NCBI GenBank assembly: GCA_037447605.1
Contig: CM074814.1
Coordinates: forward strand, 1 to 64,000
Reading direction: 5' to 3'
DNA length: 64,000 nt
DNA from: Zygnema circumcarinatum
Lineage: Eukaryota; Streptophyta; Zygnematophyceae; Zygnematales; Zygnemataceae
The translations under genes and the position numbers were made by a program. Under the pieces are notes generated by a model, which had not been told where the DNA came from, ran no database searches, and worked only from the letters and a program-made list of their open reading frames with translations. Numbering within the stretch: the first letter of the stretch is position 1; the number at the start of each line of letters is the position of its first letter. This document shows, one piece after another, positions 20,695 to 32,057 of this stretch.

Positions 20695-21018
20695 ATGGCG
20701 AAGGGGTCGCAGAGCCAGGCGGCTGTCTCCGTGGCGCGCGGTGGCGCGTCAAGCGGCGCCAGCGGCTCGGCGCGCGCTCCTCCCCCGGGCGTGGTGGCGA
20801 GGGGTGCGGGCCCTGCAGGCCTTCGGAGAAGGCGCACTGCTGGAGGTGGGGGGGGAGGCTTTAGCGGGCAGGGGAACAACATGCTGCGGTTCTATACAGA
20901 CGATGCTCCTGGCCTCAAGATCACTCCTACTGTCGTCCTCGTCATGAGCCTCTGCTTTATTGCCTTTGTTACTGCTCTGCACGTCATCGGCAAACTCTAC
21001 GGCTCACGGTCGTCATAG
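20695..21018 (+). CDS. Protein translocation channel subunit Sec61-beta
   Basis: Sec61-beta is the small tail-anchored subunit of the ER translocon, where it helps contact ribosomes and the exocyst. This is a single-exon frame of 107 residues, the usual family length. Residues 1-60 are low-complexity Ala/Gly/Ser. The conserved block begins at [13 protein letters not shown] and continues [19 protein letters not shown], the family signature just before the membrane anchor. The anchor is [20 protein letters not shown], followed by GKLYGSRSS. The start ATG 20695 is the first in frame that gives the family length. The frame continues upstream without a stop but in low-complexity sequence. Confidence 0.96.
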   Translation: MAKGSQSQAAVSVARGGASSGASGSARAPPPGVVARGAGPAGLRRRRTAGGGGGGFSGQGNNMLRFYTDDAPGLKITPTVVLVMSLCFIAFVTALHVIGKLYGSRSS

Positions 21019-23185
21019 AAAGCAGCTTGATTGGCATGTTATGAAGTAGCGGATATGCACTGAATTTCTGAATTCGAGGGAGATCTGGCAAGCGAATTTC
21101 ATGTGATCTAACACCTTTCGAGTCGTTAGCTGAGATGTAGGGTTAACGACTTGCACTCAGTTGCGCTTTGCATCAACATCCTCTGATTTTGCAAACGACG
21201 GAATAACTTACGGATTGCTACTGGCAGAGTTGTTGTAAAGCACACCTTATTGTTCGTTGAGGTCCTTGTGAGTTAAGCTTTCTTTCCTTCGGAACCACGT
21301 GTGCCTGCAATGTTAGGCACGAAGTTTTCCTTCGGAGCCACATATGCCAGCAATGGAAATTAAGAGTGTTCTCGCTCTTCAGCAAGCCCTGTCTCTATCA
21401 TCTCTTAGAGTATTTCTCACTCCTTTCTTGTCCCCGGGCACTGTGGATGTATTGCTATCGAAGGTCATAGATATTCCTGTTCTGCATGAACTGGATCTGG
21501 GAGATGGGGCGAGAGTGTCATGTGGTTGTGCAGTCGATTGCCCCCCCGGCCCCTCCAATTGTTTCCGGGCCACTTCAACTTTGCAGACTCTTGGACGATG
21601 GCGAGGCATTCTCCTCACAGCAGCTGCGGTTCCCATCGCTTCTAATCATACTCTTTTGCTTGTTTCCTGCTTCTCGTCATCTACTACTGTGCCACGCTCT
21701 ATGCTGCATCTTCACCCTCTTCTCCTCTCCCCGTTCCTTACCTCTCCCTCTTCTCCTTCCTCGTCTTTCCTTTCCTATCTCCCACTTCTCCGTCCTCTTC
21801 GCTCTTGTCCCCTCCGCCTCTTTACCTGCCTCTTGTCATTTTTTCCTTTCCCTCTATCTGCCTCATCCTCTTCTCTGCCCCCTACGCCCCCAAAGTGTGT
21901 CCTGTGCCTATGCAACACCATGCTGGCAATGTTTAGTTCAGGGATGCTAGCGCCTACACTGCACTGTGGATACAGCTTCTGAACCGCGCGATTGGGATTC
22001 TGTGTGCCTAAACTCAACCTTTGCGAACAAAAGTCCCATCGAGGCAGTTACATGGTGGACAGTTGAGCTTGGTGCCACTGGGGTGCTCTATAGGGCGTTG
22101 CAAGGAATGTTTTATGTTGTTTCACATGGTGGAATCTGAATGCAGCTACGAGAAGCTTGCAGTATCCCACAGCAAGTTCCTGTTCCACGTTCACATCGGG
22201 TTCATCTCCTCCGACATGCGTGCGTCCTACATGGTGTCAGGAATCCGTTTTCTGCCCCAAGTAGCTTGTAATCCGGCATTTGATGTCGAGCCATGTGATG
22301 CATGAGAGACTTCATTGAGTCGATGTGCAAAAGCTGATTCATGCACTTGTCTGCTGACTGCTCCGTCATTCAGAACTCTAAGAGTAATGTTCTTCAAGAA
22401 TGTTTCACTTCTACCGTAGTGCCATTTTTTAGTTTGAATAGAAGACTTTGTGAATAGAATTGAAGGTTTACGCACGTTTCTTCCTGTTATCGTTCTGCAT
22501 TGAGGGGCAGTGGAATACGTCAATATTCCCCTAATTTCTTCGCTCACCCTGATCCTCAAAGGCGTTGGAAAAGGTATCTGATCCACAACTGCAAGTTACA
22601 CTACAATTCATTCACAATTCAATTGACTAAAAGTCGGCTAAAATTACAAATTAATTACAGATCAGTTCCATTATATCCGCATTTTTTCCCCTTCAAATCT
22701 CATTTCTTCCCGGCAAAGAAGCCGGCGGGCAGAGTAGTTCCATCTGCTTTCATCGCCCACTTAAGAAACCCTCAAATTACCCCTTGTATGGTGCGGCCCT
22801 GTGTACGGACCCGTGCTACCAGCTCGGAGGTGGTTTGGGCTTTGGGATGCCGAACACTCGCAGCGACTTAAATGACTCAGCCATTGAACGCACAAGTCCA
22901 AGGTTTTGTTATTATACATTTAGACGAAAAAGAACACAGCCCCGGCACTTCGACAAGCCACATCGTCAGGCACCGCCGTCAACTAGCCCACGGTGCATGT
23001 CTGTTTCCAATTGAGACCGCATCAGGTCGTTCTTTACTTACAGACACCCTTGGGGCGTAACAAATGTACACGTCACATTCTAATGAAGCCAAAACCGAGT
23101 CATCGACATCCAGTGTCACAAGCTAAAGACCTTAAAATATATTTGGAAACTTCGTATGCCTACTCGTCAAGCCTACTGCCTGCGC
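21019..23185. other. Intergenic 2.2 kb, no supported gene
   Basis: A CT-rich tract at about 21640-21880 opens frames with Leu/Ser/Pro-rich products that I regard as spurious. Short frames near 21480-21640 and 22020-22300 look slightly protein-like but could not be joined into a gene and match nothing I know. The right end is the 3' region of the antenna gene. Confidence 0.4.
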
Positions 23186-24828
23186 CTAATGGATTTTAAG
23201 GTTGGTGAGGATGTTGGCGCCAGTGGGGTTGGCCAAGTGGTCAAGGAGGTTCTGGAAGGGCCCCTCGCCGGTGACAATGCCCTGGATGAAGAAGCCCAAC
23301 ACGGCGAGCATGGCCAGCCGTCCGTTCTTAATCTCCTTCGTCTTCAGCACCTTCAGCGACTTGTCGTCCTTTCCGAACCCGAGGATGTTGAAGAAAGCGC
23401 CGCCGGGGTAAGCCGGGTCGCCGGATCCGCCGAGGACCTTCTCAAGGCCGAGGAGGTAGGTCTTGGAGCCATAGCCGGGCTCTGCAATAACTCCCAAAAG
23501 CAAATCAGTTAAGGCATACACAGACACCATAACCAACGCGCGGCTGACAAATCGCAAGTCACACTTCAGAGGCAGGGCTCCAGATGCCGTTGACTAGCTG
23601 CAGAAAGTCATCCTCCCACAACATGGCAAGCAGCCGCAAATCCCAGAGGCATGAAGGCTCATGAAAACTCACTCCAGTAGTCCTGCCCCCTGCGGTGCTC
23701 TGCGAAGCCGAGAAGCACAATCTCAAGGATGAAGAGGGTGTAGGGATCGGCCCAGTAGTCGTAGGCGCCCAGAGGGGGGATGACGCCCGAGCGGAACCAC
23801 ACGACGGCGGTCTCCTGCGGGATGAGTCCGATCTTGCCGAGCACCTCCGGCGCGATGATGCCGGCGGCGCCGAGCATCGCCCAGCGCGCGTTGATGATCT
23901 CGGCGTACGCGAGCCACTTGGGGTCGATGAACTGCCCGGCGCCCTCGGGGTCGCTCAGGCCCAACGGGTCAAACCCGAAGTCGCCAGGGAGACTGCACAG
24001 CACATTCAGCGGCCACAGAGGGTGAGTGGCATTGCAGACAGCGCCCTACCCTCTGGCAAAATGTACCGGCGACCAGAGCAGCACGGCCTTAAGAAAGTGT
24101 CACAGAGGCTGCACATTGTACTGCACGGAATGTATTCGAGTGAAACGAGCGGAAAAAACAACAATGCACGATGTCAGAAGGTGAGTACACCTACGTGCCA
24201 TCCAAGTAGGAGAGCGACTGCGGGGAGGAGAACCACGTCTGACGGTTATCGGCCTGCAGCACCCGGGCGAGTACAGTCACCGTCAGTCCCCCGCAAGGGG
24301 CCCCTCCACAGAAGCTCAACATCACTTTGGTAGCGGCAAACAGCACGCTGAAGGAGTCTGATCCCATCGAACTACGCTAAACTAGCACCAGTGACGACAT
24401 TCTGTATTCTAACATCCAGCAACTTCGAGCTGTTCTCCAAGTCGAAAAACGGGCATAAAGTCTGCGCCAGAAGTGCCCTGTGCCCTAAACACGTCCGCTA
24501 GGCCCGTTTCCACGTCCTATCGCCTCGCTTCGTTTGAGCAGAAGGCTGCTTTCCGACACGGCCACAGGCGGTGATGGAGACAGCCTCCACGACTTGACAG
24601 AAGAAATTGTCTAAAAAGGAAGGGTGGGGGGGGAGGGGGAGGGAGATGCGGCGAAGAAGGGCCCACCTTGACGGGCTTGTCTGCGGAGGCGCGCACGACA
24701 AGGCGGTCGGCGCGGAGGGGCGCGGCGCCGGGCGCAGCGCTGCGGAGGGCCTTGCCCTGCGCGAAGGTCTGCCGGCACGCCTCGAGGGCGGCGGGGGCGG
24801 CGAGCGCGCGGGCGGAGACGGCGGCCAT
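23186..24828 (-). CDS. LHCA3: Photosystem I light-harvesting chlorophyll a/b protein, Lhca3 type
   Basis: Antenna subunit of PSI in the thylakoid. Four exons join in phase: 24667-24828, 24195-24253, 23673-23992, 23186-23481; 278 residues. Exon 1 is a transit peptide ending near [14 protein letters not shown]. The mature start [19 protein letters not shown] is Lhca3-like. Helix 1 has [16 protein letters not shown] and helix 3 [20 protein letters not shown], both generic LHC motifs with the Glu-Arg pairs. Other Lhca3 hallmarks are [32 protein letters not shown] and the tail NLLDHLANP. The helix-1 ligand is Asn (ExxNxR) as in red-shifted Lhca3/Lhca4 and not His. The region upstream is GC-rich with two CCAAT boxes. 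Assignment to Lhca3 and not another Lhca rests on overall pattern and should be confirmed by a tree. Confidence 0.95.
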
Positions 24829-25400
24829 GGCTGCTGCGCTCTGCTCTCTGCTCTCTCTCTCTCCCTCACACCCTCTGCGTGGACTGTCGGACGGACGGAG
24901 AGGGCGCTGCGCGGGCCTTAGCCTCGAGAGGGCGCGCGGGCGCGGTCGGCGCGGGCCGCCGACAAAGCAGATAAAGCGGATCGCGTCCGCCAATCGCAGC
25001 GCCCGCGCGGCCCCGCCGGCCAATCGCGGCGACCGCGTGGAGGGGCGGAGGGATCCCGCCCACCGATGCGCGCGGGGCCGTCGGATCCCCCCCTTGCCGC
25101 GGGCGGGCGGGCGGGCGGCCTCCCTTCCATCCGCACGCGCGAGGCGGCGATAGCGCGATCCGGCGCCGCGCGCCAATTGGTGCCACCGGGAGTCCCCACC
25201 GCCTAGGGGGCTAAGGGCTAGGGTCTAGGAACCTACGCCTAGGCCTACACGCTGGAAGGAAGCCTGCCCTCGTGGCGCGCCGCAGTGGCCCGCGCGGGTC
25301 AGCGCTGTGCCCGCAGCGGGCGGCCGTTCGTACGGCTCCTCTAGGGCGGGGCCAGCGCGGCAGGTACGGCAAATGTACGGTTGATGCAGGGCGCGAGCCC
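24829..25400. promoter_or_regulatory. Upstream region of the Lhca3 gene
   Basis: On the coding strand the 24840-24875 leader is GA-rich (GAGAGAGAGAG). CCAAT motifs occur at about 24989 and 25019, with CCAATTGG near 25174. GTACGG motifs lie at 25330-25335, 25364-25369 and 25375-25380. GAGA and CCAAT elements are common in plant LHC promoters, but function here is inference. Confidence 0.4.
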
Positions 25401-25451
25401 GAGCGGCGCGCCGCGGCTCCATGGCCAATTCAATTGCAAATTGCGGTGGGC

Positions 25452-25480
25452 GGCGCGGGGCGGGGCGGGGCGGGGCGGGG
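25452..25480 (+). repeat. (CGGGG)5 pentanucleotide repeat
   Basis: Five CGGGG units within a GC-rich block between the antenna gene and the dispersed repeat copy. Confidence 0.85.
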
Positions 25481-25654
25481 CTGTGCGCGCTGGAGGGGAG
25501 GGGGAGGGGACCGAGGGCGCAGGCGAGGCCCTACTGACAATGACTAGGCAACTAGGCAGGCAGGCAGGGACCTCCCGCGGGAATACGTACACCAGCGTAT
25601 GACTTTACACGCGATGCGGAGTCGCTTGCATGCATGCATGCATACAGGCAAGGC

Positions 25655-25820
25655 ACAGGCCGAACCATTAGACCAACCATTCGACTGGTTACCAACCATT
25701 GGCGCCGGACTGAAATAGCCATTCGATTGATTCCGAACCAGTGGATGCCAATGGTTGGCAACGACAACCATTAGACGTCCAACCATTGCCGTCCAACGGT
25801 TGCCGATCCTTGCGCACATC
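25655..25820 (-). repeat. Dispersed, inverted copy of the 42-bp repeat family
   Basis: Read on the minus strand this begins with GGATCGGCAACCGTTGG, passes through ATGGTTGGACGTCTAATGGT, and ends with CGAATGGTTGGTCTAATGGT and CGGCCTGTG. It therefore matches parts of array A (the block at 649-709 and the terminal motif) in the opposite orientation, 24 kb away. A (CATG)n run lies at 25628-25645. Confidence 0.75.
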
Positions 25821-25908
25821 TCTCGATCACCCCGCTTTTACACCGCACGCGAGAGCACCCGCCGAGTGAGCACTCGACCAGTCCGCAAGTTCGAATGCAA
25901 GAGTGGAA

Positions 25909-25955
<47 letters not shown>
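25909..25955 (+). repeat. (GAT)15 trinucleotide microsatellite
   Basis: Uninterrupted GAT repeats, preceded by TGGAA and followed by GGTGCAGTC. The resulting Asp or Ile homopolymer frames are spurious. Confidence 0.95.
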
Positions 25956-25957
<2 letters not shown>

Positions 25958-26191
25958 GTGCAGTCAGACTTCACACGCTATTCACTTCCGTGGCGGGCTC
26001 TGAGGCTTGTCATCCTCTGACGGACCGCCATGTGCATGCCATCCAAAATGCACAACATCGCATTGTCACCATACACTTTTGGCATAACGATAATCGGTTT
26101 GCGAATGCGCCCAGGGATAGCGGCACGGCGGCGTGCAGTCTCGGCTGGCTGGCTGGCTGGCTGAGGCCGGCTGGCGGCTCTCTCCCTCCTC

Positions 26192-28297
26192 CTACTCGTC
26201 CTCCTCCTCCTCGAAGAGGTAGTGCTTGTCGACGGCCTCCGCGACGGTCCACGTGCAGGCCATGCCCGCCGGGAACTGCACGAGGTCCCCCGCCCCGAAC
26301 TCGACCCCCTCCGAGGCGGCGGCCGGCGTGACGCGGACCCTCCCCGCCAGGAGGAAGCACGTCTCGCGCTCGCGGTACGTCCACGGGAACTCGCTCGGAG
26401 GGCACCCCCACCTGCGCGGACACCCAGAACAACACGCCTCAGCGGGGGCTTGGCAGTAGTGGATCGAGGAAAGGATAGGGTTCGTCACGAGAAGAGCAGC
26501 GATGATGCTCTGCTTGAGATGTCCCTACAAGAGAAAAACTGTTATGGATTTTGAACACATCGTGACGGCCAGGATCAGACACATGGAATAGGGAGGATTT
26601 GACCAAATCAGAACAAAATAGGGCCAAAGAAAAGCCCTTCAGCCGATGAAAATAGCTGGGACACTTTCCTCAGTGAATGGAAACAAACATGTATTTCACT
26701 CTCGAGAACGGCCAAGGGCCCAGTCATTTTGTCAGGTGAACATCAACATCTGTTTGATCACCGCAGTTGAATCGATCATTTCACCGAAGTCCGAACAGAG
26801 ACAGAAGGTGAGAGTGGCCGATGACACATGCGAGGTCAAGAAACAGCGTACTCAATTTAGTTGGGGAAGGTAAGGAGGTGCAAAAGGCTGACGTAAAAAG
26901 TTGCAGCTACGTTCCCATTGTTGCACCTGAAAAGCTTTACTGAAAGTTTTGGATCCCCTTACGGCAAAAGCCTACGGAGTGCTCGTGCATGGGCGACCTG
27001 CCCAGTGTCGGCCAGACTTAAGAAATGCCCTCAGCAGACGTACACTTCTTCGTCGACCAATCCTGACGACACTGCCTACTCCGGTGTATGCAGTGGCTAA
27101 GCCCCTGCCTCTCAAACGAGTGATCAGTGGCAGCAGGCAGAGGAGAACATATTCTAGCCTCCCAACCTACCATCTATTCCGAATCGGAAATTAGCGTTCA
27201 TTGCTCAGCTGGCTGATGCCATGAATTTGTGGAAATGGAGGGTTTGGATGACGACACAAGACGAGCAGAATAAGTATTAACTTCCAACCTTCCGCTGGGG
27301 ATTGACTGAAAAGTAGAGAGCAGCTTTGGATAAGCTCCTTCTGCAGTTTGTAGTGTTGGCTATCGGGCATCCACAATGTGTGCTCTACATCTCAATGGCC
27401 ACCATGCGCCACATGCCTGACGATAACATAAGTGGCGAGAAACGACAACTCGAGTTCAGACATCAGGATTCTTTCTCACATTTTCAAAGAGAAAACTGAA
27501 GGGCAAAGAGCAAATAACCCGGTTCTGTAACCTCTACGCACTCACGCCTCGCCGTGTAACGCTATGCAATGAGCATTATATTTTGAACAAACCTTTCTTT
27601 AGTCGACCTTTCAGATAGTGATTTGAAAATGACTTAAGATTCCCCCATTAAACCACGCGGACTGGACAAGAGGCGGTGTCAATGTTCGCCTACTGTTTTG
27701 CATTTACTGCCAGTGGACATCAGATGTGCATGCAGCTCTTCAGGGTACAGAGCAATGCTTCCCTTAGCCCATGAATTGAGAACTGAAACTCACGGCTACT
27801 ATCACACCCCTGGTCAGGTAATCAGATAGCGGCACATATGGCAAAGTTCACAGGTTCTGCTTGTGTTGCAGTTCTCGAAGACAGCACCCAGCGCTCGTCC
27901 TCTCCATGCATGCCAGTGCCCTTCAGCGCACTACACACAGCCCGCCCGCAAGCACCCACAGCCTGGCGGTGCGAGGAAAGGGACAGACGAGCCAATCTCC
28001 TGCCTCCACTCACTTAGGCCAGGAGCGCACGCCAAGCTCTTGCAGGCGCGCCTCGGAGGGGTTGCGCTCGATGCGGATGCCGAGCTTGGTCTCCACCGTG
28101 CGGTCCTGCGCCGCCTCCTTCGCTTCCGCCATGGCGCGGAGGCCTCCCCGCGCCCTCCCCCCGTCCAGCAGGCGCCCCGCCCCCGCGCGCAGCGGCGGCA
28201 GAACGCGGCGCGAGTGAGCGCGCGGGGCAGCGGACGGCCCGCGGAGGCCCGTGCAGGCGCAGGCCGAGGCCGCCATGGCCGTGCCCGCCATGGCCAT
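26192..28297 (-). CDS. Small RmlC-like cupin domain protein (DUF861/cupin_3 type), probably plastid
   Basis: Two exons in phase, 28014-28297 and 26192-26411, separated by a 1.6-kb intron; 167 residues. Exon 1 is a transit-like N-terminus followed by VETKLGIRIERNPSEARLQE and LGVRSWPK. Exon 2 carries the cupin core: WGCPPSEFPWTYRERETCFL, GRVRV, GAGDLVQFPAGMACTW and a C-terminal AVDKHYLFEEEE. This matches the plant family of short cupins (about 100-residue mature domain) whose biochemical role is unclear; related cupin_3 enzymes include ureidoglycine aminohydrolase. Metal ligands typical of larger cupins are mostly absent, so catalysis is uncertain. It is head to head with the glyoxalase II gene, 196 bases between start codons. 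Confidence 0.9.
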
Positions 28298-28493
28298 GCC
28301 TGCGCGGCTGCCCCCTCTGGCCTCCTGACAGGAGGAGGCGCCACGTGGACCGCCGCAGCCGCTTTCGAGTGTGCGCACAGCGTGTGTGACGTCACGGCAA
28401 AAAGACTCGTCGGCGCGGCACGCGGACGGGACGTGACGAGGGAGCGGACGGGCAGGCGGGCGGACAGGGCAGAGGGCAGAGCGGGAGGCGGCC
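28298..28493. promoter_or_regulatory. Bidirectional promoter between the cupin and glyoxalase II genes
   Basis: Only 196 bases separate the two start codons. A perfect palindromic TGACGTCA (CRE/C-box, ACGT core, bZIP type) lies at 28387-28394, almost midway. A second ACGT core is at 28352-28357 (CACGTG), with another GACGT near 28429. Confidence 0.55.
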
Positions 28494-31212
28494 ATGGCCA
28501 TGTCCATGGCGGGGGCTGTCCTGCTGCGCGCGCTGCCTCGGCGGGCGGGCGCCGCGGCAGGCCCCGCCCTGCGCCCGCGAGAGCCGAGCTCGCTTTCCAC
28601 CCCGCCATGCGCCGCCCGGCTGAGCGCGCTGCCCGGCCATGGCCGCACTCGCGGAAGGGAAAGCGAAAGCGGAGCGGAGGCCGCTCCTCAGCTTTCCGTG
28701 GGGCTTGGCGGGCGACATGCGGTGGCTTCCAGACCCTGCGTGCACACGCGGCCTCACTCGCAATCTTCTCGCCCCGAAGGTCTTCGTCGCAGACAGTTTG
28801 TGGCAGCGGCGGGGGGGGTGAGAGGTGTGGCTGCGCCGCACGCTTCCAGCCTTCAGATCGAATTGGTGAGTTTTTTTTTTGTTTCCATCGCAGCGCCAAG
28901 TAGGGTGACCCTCCTAAATTTCATGATGCAATTGGGGTCATTCTCTACATAAGTAAATCGGCAAGTATGCGTATTCTTTCATAATTTATGCTTGCCTGGC
29001 TGAAAATGCGAATGTGTAAAACGCTGCTCGAAACGCCAGTGTTTTTTTTGCATTGGTGTCGCTTAATAGAATGCCGACGAGGAGCTGACGAATGGAAGTC
29101 TTGCACCGCTTGTGGCAAGTGCTTCATTGTCAGCTCTCACGATCCTGCTCCTCGTCGCCAAGTCTTTTGCTTTCGCGAGACTCTCACAGGCACTCCCTTT
29201 AGGTTCTTCTTGTAGATTCTGCCTTTTGCTTCACTTCTCAGCCTGCTCCCATTCGTGCATTTGGATAAGCCCATATTCTGGCTCATGCCCAGCGCTTTTC
29301 CAGTCTTTTCATAAGCTTGCATAAGCAGACATGTTTGCCACACAGCGCCGCCTGTGCAGCAGAGGACTCTGAGGGCATCTGACGACTGTCTCTGAGTGCG
29401 TGCAGGTGCCCTGTCTGCGCGACAACTACGCGTACCTCCTCCTCGACCCCTCCTCGCCCGCGGCCGCCCTCGTGGACCCCTCGGAGGCGGAGCCCCTCGA
29501 GGCGGCCCTGAGGGCGCGCGGCCTGCCCGCCTCGCACGTGCTGGCGACGCACCACCACGCGGACCACACGGGGGGGATTGCGCGCCTCAAGGCTCGCTAC
29601 GGCCTGCAGGCCGGCCCGCGCTGCCCTCTGCCGCCACGTGTCAATGCAACAGCGGACACACGTGGCCAAGCCCGCCATTGTCGTACAAAGTTGAAAGCAG
29701 TGGACTAAGAATACGATGAAACCCGCGGGTCTGTCTTTTGTTGTTGAATAGTGCCGGTACTCACTGCTTCAGGAAGGGCGATGCGACAGGTGGTTGGGCC
29801 GAAAGCGGATCAAAATCGCATACCCTGCATTGATGTGGCGCTTGGAGAAGGCGACATCTGGCAGTTTGGGGGTCACAGCATGCAAGTTTTTGATACTCCG
29901 GGACATACTCGTGGTACGATTTGGCCATCCCTCTATGCTGGGGCCTGCGAGGAAGGAAATGCTAGCCTTCCTTTTGTGCAGAAGGGGGTTGTCAGGAAAG
30001 CAGAGGGCGCATGCTGAACGCGGCTTCGGGGTGTCTATGGCGCAGGACACGTGTCGTTCTACTTTCCGTCGGCCTCTGCTGTGTTCACTGGTGACACGCT
30101 CTTTGCCCTTGGATGTGGACGACTTTTTGAGGGCACCCCGGAACAGGTGCACTGTTCGGCTTTTGAGGGGGCAGGAGAAATGGCGGTCCATCTTTTTTGG
30201 AAGAGGGCAGGCAACCCAAATTGGGCCAATGACCCCGTCCTCACTTATTCAGCTCGTCGTGCTTTCAGATGTGGGCCTCGCTATCCAAGCTCACAGCTTT
30301 GCCTCCAGCGACACTTGTCTATTGCGGCCACGAGTACACACAGGTAGGGGATGTGATGGATGTAGAGGGCACTCTCATCCAAAGATGCCAATAGGGACAT
30401 TGAGAGAGTGACACGGGAATAAGGTCTAACACAGACTTCCACCTACATTCAGTATTGGTGCGCTTGTCATGTAGAGGATGTCGAAGATCCCATTCCGATT
30501 AGTCTGTCTCAGAACTTGAATCTCCTCCGCAGAAATTACTCACGGGGGGCAATGCGGCATCCCCAACTGCTGCATTTTCGCCAATGGCGCAGAAGAGCAT
30601 GGGGTGGTGGCCGATTGGGGGGGGGTCGACTGGCAAGAGTGCTGCTGCTCCTGACCCACAGTGCGGGCGGGCGGGCGGGCAGGCCAATGCAGAGTTTGCG
30701 CTGAGCGTGGAGGGAAGCAGCGCGGCGCTGCGGCAGCGCGTGGAGCGCATCCGCCACCTTCGGGGCCGCGGCCTGCCAACGGTTGGTCATTGCTTTCGCA
30801 CACATCACTTGGCCTGCCCTCGCTGCTGTGCGTGCCATCCACTGCCAAATCTGTAGCCAGTAGCAGGGGTTGTCATAAGCGAGGCAGGAGTGGCGCAACC
30901 AAGACCAGGAGTGAGACGTTTAGTGAATTGGTGCAGTGAAGTTAGGAAGAATGGTGGATGGTTTATTGCTGTGTTAGTTTACGTGTGCTGTAGAGGAGGG
31001 CAACGTCAATTTTTCCATTCGTTCCTTTTTGTGTGCGCTCATTTGGAGTTTGGGCACTGGGACAGATTCCAAGCACTCTTGAAGAGGAGCTTGCAACCAA
31101 TCCATTCCTCCGCCCTCACAGTGCAGAGATCCGGCGAGCGTTGGGCATGGCCTCTGACGCCACTGATGTTCAGGTGTTTGCAGCGCTGCGACGGGCCAAG
31201 GACGAGTTCTGA
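28494..31212 (+). CDS. Hydroxyacylglutathione hydrolase (glyoxalase II), organelle-targeted
   Basis: Hydrolyses S-lactoylglutathione to lactate and glutathione, the second step of methylglyoxal removal. Seven exons in phase: 28494-28865, 29406-29609, 29790-29913, 30046-30146, 30269-30343, 30683-30781, 31066-31212; 373 residues. Exon 1 is a long Arg/Ala/Ser-rich presequence. The metallo-beta-lactamase metal motif [10 protein letters not shown] is at about residues 172-181. Later motifs are [35 protein letters not shown] and VYCGHEYT, all glyoxalase II hallmarks. The C-terminal helical domain ends [15 protein letters not shown]...AKDEF. Intron 2 as modelled has a weak GC donor (CAG|GCCGGC). A GT-AG alternative (donor in CCAC|GTGTCA at about 29637, acceptor about 29751) stays in frame but inserts about 22 residues in a conserved region. 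Confidence 0.93.
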
Positions 31213-32057
31213 GCTGGTGGGAGAGGTAGGCCATGGCATGCTTGTGAAGCACTGGACGGCATTCTGGGGATCCTTTTGTCATGCTGCTTTTTAGATACCG
31301 TGGGGGCTGTGACTCAAAAGATTTTCGCCAGGTGAATGGTTTTTCTATCATTCAGAAATCATATCAACTTTGTACCCTCCACGAGACGGATCTTGTTCTT
31401 GCCAAAGTACTTAATTCGACACCAAATCTATACATATTATGGTTCCGTAATAGAAAAGAAAACTTCAATTAAACACATATTTCCAAACACGCCAGTCAAA
31501 AGCCTGAAGCCGCCACATGGGAGGTCATCTCAGGTTCTCTGGTAGAAAGGTGAAATGAAGTAGTGAGCGATCCTGTGAGGGGCGAGTGCGAGCACTTTGT
31601 TGAAGAGGGAGGCCGGTGTGGCGACACCACACATCTCTTCCAGTTTTTTTTTTTTCCCCTTGAGGTGGTTGTAATGACCTGCGCCGCTCAAACCTGAGCT
31701 TGTTCCTGTGGGGGAGTAGCTCTCAAACGCTCTGGGGCATGGGCATGGATCTGGGCGTGGTTGTGGGCGCTCCAGCCAAAGGATGCTCACATGACATGGC
31801 CGCTCACTTCGGGTCAGCGAGGACGGTGAGGTGCGCACCGGCAGAGCTGGTGCAGGTGCAAGAGGTGGGAAGATGCTACTCCTCAAATGGTAGAATCACT
31901 TACAAAAGCCATGGCAAGGGCTCTCGACAAGTAACAAGAACACCCGCAAGAGAATGTCCCTGCATCGCATTATTGGCCGGCCACCTCTCGCATGAACCAA
32001 GTGCGGCAGCCAGCCAAGAACATCCCTCTGCGCCTGCCTGCCTGCCCGCCTGCCTGC
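31213..32057. other. Intergenic, convergent 3' ends
   Basis: 3' regions of the glyoxalase II gene (+) and the PGES2-like gene (-). A T-run of 11 lies near 31645. No gene seen. Confidence 0.55.

Noticed and set aside
20300-20752. Frames on both strands upstream of Sec61-beta
   Set aside because: Created by CGGTT/CGGTC repeats; low complexity and no family match.
21344-21982. A 212-residue Leu/Ser/Pro-rich + frame
   Set aside because: CT-rich tract translation; no splice or homology support.
25771-26331. Poly-Asp and poly-Ile frames
   Set aside because: Direct translation of the GAT microsatellite.
27931-28903. Overlapping frames of over 320 residues on both strands
   Set aside because: GC-rich first exons of two divergent genes cause open shadow frames. 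The cupin and glyoxalase II models explain the sequence.
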